Below are positions 6,500 to 15,648 of a stretch of 28,940 bases of DNA, one piece after another. Location: the NCBI GenBank assembly GCA_037447655.1, contig JBBHKE010002592.1, positions 1 through 28,940 on the forward strand. Direction: 5' to 3'. The notes under the pieces were generated by a model. The model did no database searches, was not told the origin of the DNA, and saw only the letters and a list, made by a program, of their open reading frames with translations. Source of the stretch: Zygnema cylindricum (Eukaryota > Streptophyta > Zygnematophyceae > Zygnematales > Zygnemataceae). The translations under genes were made by a program, and so were the position numbers. Numbering within the stretch: the stretch's first letter is position 1; each line of letters begins with the position of its first letter.

Positions 6500-9089
6500 C
6501 TCCCCTTATTTTCAAGTCTAATATTAATTTTTCTTTCAACCCGCATTTTTCCCGACAATATTTTAATTTAGGAGAGGGCACAGGTTTGGTCATCATGTCA
6601 GCCACCATTTCTTCATCAAGTTTATATACAAGATTTAAAATTTTATTTTCAAATTTTTCTCTCACGAAGCTTAATCATATGTCTATATGTTTTGCTTTGA
6701 AATGGTGTTTTAGATTGGCTGCAATTGTAATTGCAGCTTGATTATCACAAAATACTTCATGCACTCCCTTCTTCATATATCCCAGTTCTTGCAACAATGA
6801 TTTCACCAACATTAGTTCTTTTACAGCAGAACAGGACGCCATATACTCAGCCTCCATAGTAAATTGAGCAACCACCTTTTGTTGCTTACTGCTCCAACAG
6901 CAAACACCTTCCCCCACATACAAAACATACCCAGAAGTCCATCTTCTCATAGGTGCATCCCCATAACTGTCATCACTCCAAGTGGTGATATTAGTGTGCT
7001 CCCCTCCCAAATGCAACAACAATTCTCTGGTTCCAACCAGATATCTCATGACTCTCTTGGCTGCCTCCCAATCTCTCTCTCTAGGATCATTAAGACTCCT
7101 ACTAAGGACTCTTAGTGTTGCCGCTATGTCCGGCCTTGTACAGTTCATAAAGTAGATTAATTTTCCTACAACTTGTCTGTAAAGAATAGACTTCATAAAC
7201 TCTCTCTCCTCTGGACTCATCTGATCATCTAAGATTATCACTCCTCCTAAACTCCCTTCAATTACTTTTTTCAAGTCCATGGGAGTAGTAGAACTGTTAG
7301 CTTTCTCTATTTGAAACTTCTCAAACATATTTTCTATTGCTTCTTTCTGAGTGAGTCTTATGATCCTTTTCCCCCTATCTCTTTTAATTTGAATTCCCAA
7401 TATAAATCTTGGCTCCCCTAAATCTTTCATGTCAAATTTGCTTCTAAGATCTTTCTTCAACTTATTTATCATTTCTAATGACCAACTTAACACCAATAGA
7501 TCATCCATATAAATTGCAATAAAGATCACACCATCCTCATTTTCAAACACATAGATAGAATGGTCAGAACTGATTCTGATATATCCTAGACCAGGAAGAA
7601 CTCATCTAGTTTCTTATTCCACTTTCGAGGAGCCTGCTTAAGTCCATATAAGGACTTTATGAGCCTGCAAACTTTGCTCTCTTCTCCTTCCTCCACGAAC
7701 CCCTCGGGTTCCCTCATGAAAATTTCTTCTTCTAACTCACCATTGATAAAAGCAATCTTAATGTCCATCTGGTGTATTTCCATGTCTTCCGCTACTGCCA
7801 GACTAAGGAGAATCCTTATAGATGGGAACCGAACAACTGGTGCAAAGGTCTCCTCATAGTCAATTCCCTCCTTTTGGGTGAACCCCTTCACTACCAATCG
7901 AGCCTTATATCTTTCAATTGTATTATCTGGGTTCATTTTTAGTTTAAATACCCATTTACACCCAATAGGTTTTCTATCTTGAAGACAATCCGCTAGCTCC
8001 CAAGTATTTTCTTCCATGATGGAGGCCATCTCATTATTTATCGCTCTAATCCATCTTCCTTTCTCAAGACTATTCACTGCCTCCGAGTAAGACTGAGGCT
8101 CATTTGGGTGAGATAGCTTAGTTACCTTATGAGCGGCCTGTTTTTCGTGTATCCTTTTGCTGCTCCTTCTCCCTTTCCAAAAATCCGAAGCTCGAATGGA
8201 TGGAAGTCTTGGATTTCTCCTCACTGTCTCATCGGCTCCTCTGTCCACGGAAGCCGATTCTGGTCCCACTTCTTCTATCTCATCAAGGTCAATAGGAGTA
8301 TGTGAGGTTTCTGGTGAATCTTGTGTATCTCGGATCTCCCCTGAATCTGCAATCACGGTTTCACTCATGTCCCTTTCGGGAACGATCGAGTTCTCCTCAC
8401 TTTCTGACTTGAATCTGATTTTTATCTTCTTTGTATATTTGAAAGGGTCAAATGACTTCCCTTCATCCATGACAACTAAGTGTTTGACCAAAATGATATC
8501 TTTCTTTGCTATTTCAAAGACTCTATATCCCTTAACATCCTCATCATATCCCACAAAGTATACAGGTTTTCCCTTAGCATCTAGTTTCCAGTTTTTCCTA
8601 TCCGTGTCAAGACTGTAAACTTGGCTACCGATTTCTTTAAGGTGTGAGATATATGGTTTCCTTCGAACCCATCTCTCATAAGGTGTCACTCCGTTTACAG
8701 CTGAGGTAGGACTCTATTCTTAATGTTGTTGGCACAGTTCATTGCTTCTACCCAAAATCTCTTTCCTATTTTCTTGTCAGCTAACATACTGCATGCACTA
8801 TTTCCTAGTGTTCGATTCAACCTCTTAGCTACCCCATTTTGTTCCTGGTTTTATGGTAAAGTTTTTTGGTGCTGCACTCCCTTATCTCTCACATATTCAT
8901 CAAATTAGTTAGAGGTATATTCCCCTCCATTATCACTCCTTATCCTCTTAATGGGGGTTTCATGCAACTTCTCACTCCATGCTTTATATTCTTTGAAGTA
9001 AGTTGATGCTTCAGACTTTGTTTTCAGAAAGTAGAATTTAGAGTATCTAGACTAGGCATCGGTTATTTTCATCATAAACCTCTTTCCTC
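6485..9089 (-). pseudogene. Element D pol remnant (truncated integrase, RT, RNase H)
   Basis: Reads GGGKRFMMKITDA* at the deletion joint, then integrase with RSDNGGEYTSN and NGVAKRLNR, where the catalytic Glu of NGVAER is Lys. The first catalytic Asp (HTD region) and the zinc motif are deleted. 8689-7586 is a 367-codon open stretch with the integrase tail, acidic linker and RT start (MDIKIAFINGELEEEIF, SLYGLKQAPRKW). A 1-nt loss near 7605 shifts frame; 7550-6675 continues with YMDDLL, RNase H Asp (SDDSYGD), Glu (EAEY) and Asp (CDNQAA). TGA follows HIDI, and the rest reads on to MADMMTKP-type sequence. The normal stop is lost. Confidence 0.92.
6500..6512 (-). other. Element D polypurine tract
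   Basis: AAAATAAGGGGAG on the minus strand, directly before the LTR start TGTTGAAAT. The stop codon that precedes it in A, B and C is TTG here, so translation would run through the tract into the LTR and stop at the TAA of GAAATAA. Confidence 0.88.
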
Positions 9090-9096
9090 CTCCTCT
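9081..9096 (-). other. Gag-integrase deletion joint in D
   Basis: Minus strand reads ATTAGGAGAGGAGGAGGAAA then GAGGTTTATGATG. The left side matches the gag of B (about 16960-16985, EIRRGG) and the right side the integrase of B or C (17996 or 11985, GGKRFMM). Both parents carry GG(A/G)GG(A)AAGAG-like sequence, so about 10 nt of microhomology spans the joint. About 1.03 kb is missing relative to B. The fusion stays in frame locally. Confidence 0.85.
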
Positions 9097-9848
9097 CCTA
9101 ATCTCTATTGTGTTTTCTTGCACAAGTATCATCCTGACCACTGTGTTCCATTTCGATGAACTATCAGGCATTTCCTGTACTCGGTACACAATGTTCTCAA
9201 ACTCATTTGGTAACTTCATGATAAGAGTGTTAACTTTTATTTTCATTGTACTTGTTCACCGGCACTTTCCATCTCCATATACAAACAACAAAGATCATTA
9301 CAGTAATCTAACATCTTTTCTCCTTTGTAAGTGTAGCTCACTAGCTTTTGCTCAGCCAACTGGAGCTCCTGAATAGTTCCATCTCTATAAACCTCCACCA
9401 AACTCACCCACAACTCCTCAACCTTTTAAATGTGAAGATGAAGGGTGGCCAAAGCTTGAGTGAGCGGCCTCAGAATGAAGTTCTTGGCAGCCATGTTAAC
9501 ATCCTCCCACATTTGAGTATCGTTCTCCGCAGTCTTCACGGTCGCCGCTACCGGTACTGTGGCAATAGGAGTAAGATGTGTCTCTTTCCCTTTCCCCTTT
9601 TCGGACACAGTGTTGTCTCCATCATCTGCCTCCTCCGCCGAGGCAGCCGTTGCTGCAGGAAACCTTACTCCTCCAAATCTTGGTGGAGTTCTCGAAGGTT
9701 GACGTTTCACTTATCCACTTACGATACCCCAGTATCGTTATTCACACAATGCAACCATCATCATGGCTTCCCAATAGATAAACCCACATCCATTGAAGGT
9801 GGGCACCGCAGGGGGTGGGCCCATAACCTGCAATTCTGTGTCCTCCAT
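9090..9848 (-). pseudogene. Element D gag remnant
   Basis: The frame starts at ATG 9848-9846 inside U5: MEDTELQVMGPPPAVPTFNG runs through LTR end and PBS without a stop. Homology continues with FIYWEAMM, two TAA stops near 9760-9720, KRQPSRTPPRFGGVRF, an acidic linker, MWEDVNMAAKNFILRPLTQ, a TAA after LHLHI (near 9425), a TGA replacing Trp just upstream of 9246, then MKIKVNTLIMKLPNEFEN and KWNTVVRMILVQEN. This is a UBN2/Retrotran_gag_2-type capsid region. The zinc knuckle is absent because of the deletion. Confidence 0.88.
9814..9828 (-). other. Element D primer-binding site, half-tRNA(iMet) type
   Basis: Minus strand GGTTATGGGCCCACC is identical to C's PBS, although the LTRs differ. It directly follows LTR end GAATTGCA and lies inside the gag reading frame, whose ATG codon complements the tRNA anticodon CAU. 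Confidence 0.87.
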
Positions 9849-10825
9849 TGGACCACAGAATACAAGAAGCCTCTAGATACTATTTAACTAACCTACTTCA
9901 AGCCAGAACCACTGCTGTCCGAAATGGCAAACTTATAGTTTGAATGCACCCGTGTGTAGGATGGACTCCCTTAAGTTTGTAGCAAAAAGAATCACTGAAA
10001 ACGGCCAACCAGCCGATAAGTTATAAGGTAGTAAAAATGCCAATTTGTACAAACTCTCAAATGGAGGGGTGACTACCTACCATAATTTTCTAAGTCCTGA
10101 TTCCCTCAAATAACTTCTATCTACTGAAGTACGGACCAATCAGATTACTGTACCGTACCAAAAAGTACTACTGTCGGTGTACCTTTTGTTCTGCATATGT
10201 ACGACAAGGCTAAAATGCTGACGCGTGTCGGAGTCTCACTCGTCCGTACGTTCCTCGGAAATCCCATGACCAAATGTCATCTCTCCACGTGGCTCCGGGT
10301 CATGCCACGTCATAAAACGCCAAAGTGACCTTTTCAAAATCTCGGCGAAGACGTATGGCGTTGGATACAAACCGACATTAAATGTCGTCCGTCGAAGCAA
10401 ATGTCAGATTTATTTGTTTCGTGCGAGATCCAATTCGCACTGATTTTAACCCGTTCTATGATGTAACATTTACATTTCAGTCAATCGGATTATGGGATGT
10501 AACATACTTTAAATACAAATCACACCCTATGTATTCTAGCGAACATCTACGACAGACTGGTTAGAGCGGACGGCTACGCCAAACTCTACCTGTCGGGGGT
10601 TCGAGTCATGTTGGACTCAACCTTTTTGTAAAGAGTGACTTAAGGTCACTCTCTAACCCTGTCTATAGAGGGGAGGCAGCCATGGCTCCATCACTCTCTC
10701 TCTCCTTCAGTGACTACATCAAGTATGGGGGTAAGAGAGAAGAGATGAAGACAAGCTGCCTGCATGTTCCCCTTTTCCGCTAATATTAAGACCTAGAAAA
10801 TAACACAAAACAATTTATTTCAACA
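9829..10825 (-). repeat. Element D 5' LTR
   Basis: Minus strand TGTTGAAATAAAT at 10825 to GAATTGCA at 9829, 997 bp, with intact TG...CA ends. It contains the early hairpin (about 10689-10741), an imperfect palindrome (10634-10656), the double hairpin (10554-10627), the G-box region CCACGTGG (10285-10292) and a mutated TATA region (GTACAAAT). The last 20 nt carry the gag start codon. Confidence 0.93.
10550..10627 (+). ncRNA. LTR D (5' copy) tRNA-like double hairpin
   Basis: Plus strand, antisense to D. D-arm-like ACTGGTTAGAGC (10556-10567), inner GGC-TAC-GCC, AGAG/CTCT stem, then GGTTCGAGTC (10598-10607), close to the Pol III B-box. Hairpin 2 (10598-10622) is GGTT-c-GAGTC/GACTC-AACC and is followed by TTTTT (10623-10627). 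The A-like to B-like spacing is about 42 bp, within the range of tRNA-type Pol III promoters. Confidence 0.5.
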
Positions 10826-10830
10826 CCGGA
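10826..10830. repeat. Right target-site duplication of D (CCGGA)
   Basis: Matches GCGGA at 5498-5502 at four of five positions. C's gag resumes directly after it. Confidence 0.8.
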
Positions 10831-11147
10831 CTCAAGGTGGATATGGAACACAGTGGTAGGAATGATTCTTGTTCGAGAGAATACGATTGCGATCTGAAGG
10901 GGAGGAAAAAGTGGGCAAGCCTTGGCAGCTGGGACCGAGGAACAAGGATTCCTGGAGACCGGTCGGAAATTAGAGAGGGGGGGAGTAGAAAAATCAAACA
11001 GACGAGTTCGGGCCAAGGGCTTCCAAGGGTTTATGTCATTTCTGTAAGAATCCAGGGCACTATATGGTGGAGTGAGCTAAGCTAACCGAGCTTCGGTTAA
11101 AGGAGGGGCAGACTGGTGGAACCCCGAGAGGAAAGAAAAAGGCCCTT
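10831..11147 (+). pseudogene. Element C gag, C-terminal part with broken zinc knuckle
   Basis: Continues C's gag after D: WIWNTVVGMILVRENT matches KWNTVVRMILVQEN of B and D. The nucleocapsid-like knuckle at 11034-11075 reads CHFCKNPGHYMVE followed by TGA, where the fourth ligand Cys (TGC/TGT) of the CX2CX4HX4C motif should be; B has the full motif. Frameshifts lie between the capsid and the knuckle. The region ends in a basic RGKKKALV-like stretch before the protease. Confidence 0.82.
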
Positions 11148-11682
11148 GTGACACATGTACATGAGGTGGAATCCGAAGACGAGGACGATGAGCTCTTATT
11201 GGTTGAGGAGTTGGAAGGGACAAACGAGGTAAAAATTCCACAAAAGGAGAAATGTGCTTTCGGTGGATTCAAAGGTGAAACAGGATGGATTGTAGATTCC
11301 GGTGCCTCCATGCACATGTTAAAGGATAAACACCTGTTCACTAAGATAAGAAAGATTCCCACTGTAGAGATAGAGTACGAGGATGGGAGGATAGTCACTA
11401 CTACTGTTATAGGGTTGGTATATTTGAAAGAATTAGTAGAAGGCAAGACATGGGAGGATAGTCACTACTACTGTTGTAGGATTGGTAGATTTGAAAGTAT
11501 TAGTAGAAGGCAAGACATCCATAGTTATATTCTCTGATGTATTGTTTATTTCGGAGTTGAACAAAAACCTCATCTCTACGTCTGTATCAGATAATAAGGG
11601 TTTTGCTACTAGCACTAGGAAAGGAGTCTTTACTGCTAGTTTTGAGGACGAAGTTTATTTCACTGCTGAAAAAGGTAGCTAA
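11148..11682 (+). pseudogene. Element C protease region with 67-bp tandem duplication
   Basis: Acidic leader (ESEDEDDELLLVEELEG), then WIVDSGASMHMLKDKHLFTK with the retropepsin-like catalytic DSGA intact, then IEYEDGRIV. A 67-bp tandem duplication (11385-11451 and 11452-11518) breaks the frame, since 67 is not a multiple of three. The second copy resumes as VDLKVLVEGKTSIVIFSDVLFI and SELNKNLISTSV. The region ends at TAA 11680-11682 (GSQGMF to GS*GMF), directly before the pre-integrase domain. Confidence 0.85.
11385..11518 (+). repeat. 67-bp tandem duplication in C protease
   Basis: Both units start GGGAGGATAGTCACTACTAC and end GGCAAGACAT. They differ at several bases (for example GTTATAGGGTTGGTATAT against GTTGTAGGATTGGTAGAT), so the duplication is not recent. 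B has a single copy. Confidence 0.9.
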
Positions 11683-11685
11683 GGG

Positions 11686-12858
11686 ATGTTTAGGCTGATT
11701 TTAAGCAATGAAAAGAAGAAACTTTATTATGCTGGTGTTCATGATATAATGATGTGGCATAAGAGGCTTGGGCATGTGAATCTTGATAAGCAAAGAGAGA
11801 TGAAAAAGATTGGAGTGGTGGTAGGAATTAAGTTCAGTGAGAGTGAGAATCTAAGTGATTATAGTGGATGTGCTCAAGGTAAAGCACACAGATTGCCCTT
11901 TCCGAAAATAGCAACCTATAAGGGAGAAAAAATTATAGGTTTAGTACACACAGATTTTTGGGGACCGGCCGAGGTGCCCTCACTAGGGGGGAAGAGATTT
12001 ATGATGACTATCACTGATGATTGGTCTCGGTATTCTAGGGTGTATTTTTTGAAAAACAAGTCACAAGCTCAGGATTGTTTTAGACAATTTAAAGCATGGA
12101 GTGAAAAAATCCATGAAACTCCAATCAAGAGAGTAAGGAGTGATAATGGTGGGGAGTATACTTCTAACTAGTTTGAGGATTTTCTGAAGGAAGATGGAGT
12201 CCAACACCAAAAGACAGTTCCAGAAAAACCGGAACAGAATGGGTTAGCTGAAAGGTTAAATAGAACCCTAAGTGATAGTGCTAGAAGTATGTTGTTAGAT
12301 AAAAAGATAGGAAAAAGGTTTTGGGCAGAAGCAATGAACTATGTTAATTACCTCAAAAATAGAGTTCTTACTTCAGCTATAAAAGATCAAACACCTAATG
12401 AGAGATGGACAGGCCGGAAACCAGACATATCTCACTTAAAGGTTTTCGGCAGTCAAGTATTAAGTCTAGATACAGATGGGTCTAATTGGAAGCTAAATCC
12501 TAAAGGAAAATCGGGATACTTATTAGGATATGATGAAGATGTTAAAGGATATAGAGTTTATGATCATAAAAGGGAAGATAAAATCTTAGTAAAACATCTA
12601 GTAGTTATGGATGAACGAAAGTCTGTGGATCCTTTCAAGTATACAAAGTCAGTAAAAATCAGATTTGAGTCAGAAAATTCCGATGACTTTGAGCTTCCTA
12701 ACTATCCAGGTTTTAGAGAAGATGACATTCTTGCAGGTATAAATCAGACCGAAAAGGACTCGGCTGCGGAAACTCCAGTGACAACTCTACCCGAAGCGGA
12801 AGACGTGGTGGAAATCGATTCGGAATCAAAGGATAAGGGAGAAGCCGAGATTGTTTGA
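11686..12858 (+). pseudogene. Element C integrase
   Basis: The pre-integrase zinc region begins MWHKRLGHVNLD; the CxxC half is DYSGC, so one Cys is Tyr (B keeps DCSGC). The catalytic triad is fully present: Asp of HTDFWGP, Asp of RSDNGGEY and Glu of NGLAER. 62 residues separate the two Asp, and 35 lie between the second Asp and the Glu, the D-D-35-E spacing. A TAG at 12169-12171 after YTSN interrupts it. From 12289 the integrase core end, tail and acidic linker run open to a TGA at 12856-12858. The copia-type tail includes GYLLGYDEDVKGYRVYD and ILVKHLVVMDE. Confidence 0.9.
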
Positions 12859-14563
12859 AAAAATCCACGAGAACCATCTATTCGGGCAACAGATTTTGAG
12901 GGGGGAAAGAGAAGTAGCAAAAGATTGCAAGAAAAACATAATAATAACAAGGTAACAAAACTATCTCATCAAGATGAACCTCAAACTTATGGAGAGGCAA
13001 TGACTTGTCCAGAAAGGAACCGGTGGAAGACATCCATCAATGAGGAGATGGCCTCAATTATGGCAGCCGATACTTGGGAGCTGGTGGACTGTCCACCTCA
13101 CCGAAAACTAATCGGTTGTTAGTGGGTTTTCAAATTAAAATTGAACCTGGATAACACCATTGAGCGTTACAAAGCCAAATTAGTGGCAAAAGGATTTACA
13201 CAGAAAGAAGGAATCGACTACCAGGAAACCTTTGCCCCGGTCGTCAAATTTCCCTCCGTCCGCATAGTTCTCAGTCTGGCAGCAGTGGAAGACATGGTGG
13301 TGCACCAGATGGACATCAAAACAACCTTTTTGCATGGAGAATTGGAAGAGGATATCTTCATGGGACAACCCAAAGGATTTGTGGAGGAAGGAGAGGCGAG
13401 TAAGGTATGCCGGCTGATTAAATCTCTATATGGTTTGAAACAGGCGCCTCGACAGTGGAATATGAAGCTTGATGAGTTTCTTAACAGTCTGGGATATATC
13501 CGAATCAGCTCAGATCACTCAATCTATGTTTTTGAAGATAAGGAAGGTGTTATATTTATTGCAACTTATGTTGATGATTTGCTTGTTTTAAGTAAATCAA
13601 TGGAAAAAATTAATAAATTGAAAACTGATCTTAAGGGGAAATTTGAAATGAAGGATATGGGGGAAGCAAAATATATTTTGGGAATTCAAGTAGAAAGAGA
13701 CCTAGAAAGAAAGATTATAAGATTGACTAAAAAGGAAGCAATAGGGATCATGTTGGAGAAATTTGAGATGGATAAAGTTAATAATTGTACAACTCCAATG
13801 GAGTTAAAGAAGGGAAGTGAGGGGAGTGAGGAAGAAGGCGTCATAGTCTTAGACAAGGAATTAAGCTATGAAGAACAAAAGTTCATGCAGATTATTCCTT
13901 ACAGGCAAGTAGTGGGAAGCCTAATCTATTTTATGAATTATACCCGGTCGGATTTAGTTGCTGCTGTAGGAGTGCTGAGTAGAAGTCTAAATGCTCCCAC
14001 AAAGAAAGATTGGGAGGTAGCTAAGAGAGTCCTTATATATTTGATAGGAACTAAGGATCTATGGTTGCATTTGGGTGGGGAGAATACTGACATCACTACT
14101 TGGAGGGATGCTAGCTATGGTGATGCTCTGATGAGGAGATATACTTCTGGATATGTATTATATGTGGGTGATGGGGCTTGCTGTTGGAGTAGCAAACAGC
14201 AAAAGGTTTTTGCTCAGTCCAACATGGAGTCTGAGTATATGGCCTCTTGCTCTGCTGTAAAAGAATTGATGTGGGTGAAGTCTTTGCTTGGTGAGCTTGG
14301 TCACCTTAAAAGTGGTGTGCAGATATTTTTTATGTGATAATCAGGCTGCAATCGCTATTTTTGCCAATCCTAAACATCATTTTAAAGCTAAACACATGGA
14401 CAATAGACTCAGTTTTGTTAGAGAGAAAGTAGAAAACAAAATAATCAGTTTAGAGTACCGACTAGATAGCGAGACGGTAGCAGATATGATGACCAAACCT
14501 GTGCCTTCCCTTAAGCTAATTTTCTGTAGAGAGAAGTGTTGTCTCAAATTAAAGATTAACTAG
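12859..14563 (+). pseudogene. Element C reverse transcriptase-RNase H (best preserved pol block)
   Basis: Linker with GGKRSSKRLQEK, then a TAG at 13120-13122 (Lys codon) before FKLKLNLDN. From 13141 there are 398 open codons: [65 protein letters not shown] (catalytic Asp-Asp), MGEAKYILGIQ, then RNase H with RDASYGD, SNMESEYMAS (EAEY has become ESEY; the catalytic Glu is kept) and a frameshift near 14330 in a T-rich run. The last part, 14334-14563, reads CDNQAAIAI, HFKAKHMDNRLSFVREKVE and ADMMTKP. TAG at 14561-14563 abuts the polypurine tract. No extra envelope-like ORF follows. Confidence 0.93.
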
Positions 14564-14576
14564 AAAATAAGGGGAG
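14564..14576 (+). other. Element C polypurine tract
   Basis: AAAATAAGGGGAG directly after the pol stop codon and before TGTAGAAAT, identical to that of D despite different LTRs. Confidence 0.9.
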
Positions 14577-15643
14577 TGTAGAAATTGATGGCTCTTTTAG
14601 TATTTTCTAGTTCTGAATTGGAATACAGAAAGAAGCCGAGGCACTCCGCCTCTAGCTTCTCTCTCCATCTCCCACACTTGTTGCAGTCACTAAGAAGTTG
14701 GAGAGGAAGCTCGAGCCATGGCTACCTAGGCTATCCAAAGGTTTACGAGAAATAGATTAGTTGATTTACAGATAGGTAGGTTTATTTGCTAAAAGGAAAG
14801 ATGTCGGAACCAGGATTTGATCCTGGTACCTGCCGTCCGTTAGGACGCAGGAAGCTGGTAGACTTATTCGTCAAGTCTAGGACTAGTGATACATACTATG
14901 GGGTTTGATATTTATTTAAATGCTACCACGTGGGATAATTCATTTAACAGCGGATGTTTACGGATACATAGATCCAGTTATGTAATAGTAAAATTTACGG
15001 TATAGATAAGAAACGAGTACCGCGCATTTTGATTCTTTTACGAAAAAAATACCGCGCAAGTATTTATTACGGCTACGATTGAAATCTGCATTCAATCGGA
15101 CGACCGGGAAGAAAGTCGAGATCACGGAAGAGAATCTTGGCGGTTTGTGGTCATCGCCACAATGGATGACACGTGGCACAATTACGTTGGATTGCGGCAT
15201 CTTCGGGGATTACGGGACCGAATCCGGATATGATATGTGTAGACATTTAGGCCATGTCATACAATATCCGTACATAAAGTATACGGGCAGATGTACTTTT
15301 GTGTACAGTAGTGTAATATGATTGGAGCTGTACATCAGTAGATAGAGTTTTAGAGAGAGATAGGACTTAGAAAAACTTGGTAGATAGGACCCTGTCTCCC
15401 AAAGAGCTTCTGTACAAAAGGTCATCTTTGACCCTCCATAACTTACTGCTCAGCGAAGCAAATTCAGAGATTCTTTTTGCTATCGACTCAAAGGAGTCTT
15501 GCCTTCACAAAGGTGAAGTTGGTCAGAGTTTTGGTATTCCAGGGTGGAAGTTAATCTTGCTGAAACACGAAGGGGTTAGGGTTATCCTATAGAATTCTTG
15601 AAAGCTGTCCATTCTGAGGACCTATAGAGGTCTCACAGTTGCA
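14577..15643 (+). repeat. Element C 3' LTR
   Basis: Starts TGTAGAAATTGATGG and ends CACAGTTGCA with canonical TG...CA ends. It is followed by the TCCAT duplication and the second part of B's LTR. The early hairpin is at 14656-14711, the three-hairpin block at 14791-14878 and the G-box ACACGTGGC near 15168-15176. Confidence 0.94.
14791..14878 (-). ncRNA. LTR C (3' copy) tRNA-like three-hairpin block
   Basis: Minus strand: D-arm-like AGACTT-loop-AAGTCT (14878-14860), a 9-bp anticodon-arm-like stem with one bulged base (14851-14829), and a perfect T-arm-like CCAGG-ATCAAAT-CCTGG (14826-14810) whose loop resembles the T-loop of initiator tRNA-Met (ATCGAAA). TTTT at 14794-14791. The D-like stems of the two C LTRs differ in sequence but both pair. 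No acceptor stem. Confidence 0.5.
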
Positions 15644-15648
15644 TCCAT
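15644..15648. repeat. Right target-site duplication of C (TCCAT)
   Basis: Exact copy of 3766-3770. Confidence 0.95.

Larger units (their letters stand above)
5503..10825 (-). mobile_element. Element D: Ty1/copia retrotransposon (minus strand) nested in gag of C
   Basis: Complete but internally deleted element of 5.3 kb in reverse orientation. 5' LTR 9829-10825, PBS 9814-9828, gag 9848-9090, pol remnant to about 6513, polypurine tract 6512-6500, 3' LTR 6499-5503. Target duplication GCGGA/CCGGA. Its family equals that of A. The internal region is about 3.3 kb against about 4.4-4.6 kb in B and C, because late gag, protease and early integrase are missing. Confidence 0.95.
3771..15643 (+). mobile_element. 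Element C: Ty1/copia retrotransposon nested in the 5' LTR of B
   Basis: Complete element. LTRs 3771-4836 and 14577-15643 (1066 and 1067 bp), PBS 4837-4851, gag 4841-5502 continued at 10831, pol to 14563, polypurine tract 14564-14576. Perfect TCCAT target duplications flank it. Removing D leaves about 6.5 kb. The LTRs start TGTAGAAAT and share only short blocks with those of A, B and D, so C is a separate subfamily. Its RT-RNase H is the least damaged coding block in the window. Confidence 0.95.

Noticed and set aside
7659-9887. Plus-strand open frames across element D, and minus-strand frames across A, B and C
   Set aside because: They are antisense shadows of gag-pol; the sense strand carries the domain motifs.
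14337-14576. Third, envelope-like ORF as in Sireviruses
   Set aside because: In A, B and C the pol stop codon directly abuts the polypurine tract, so there is no room for another gene.
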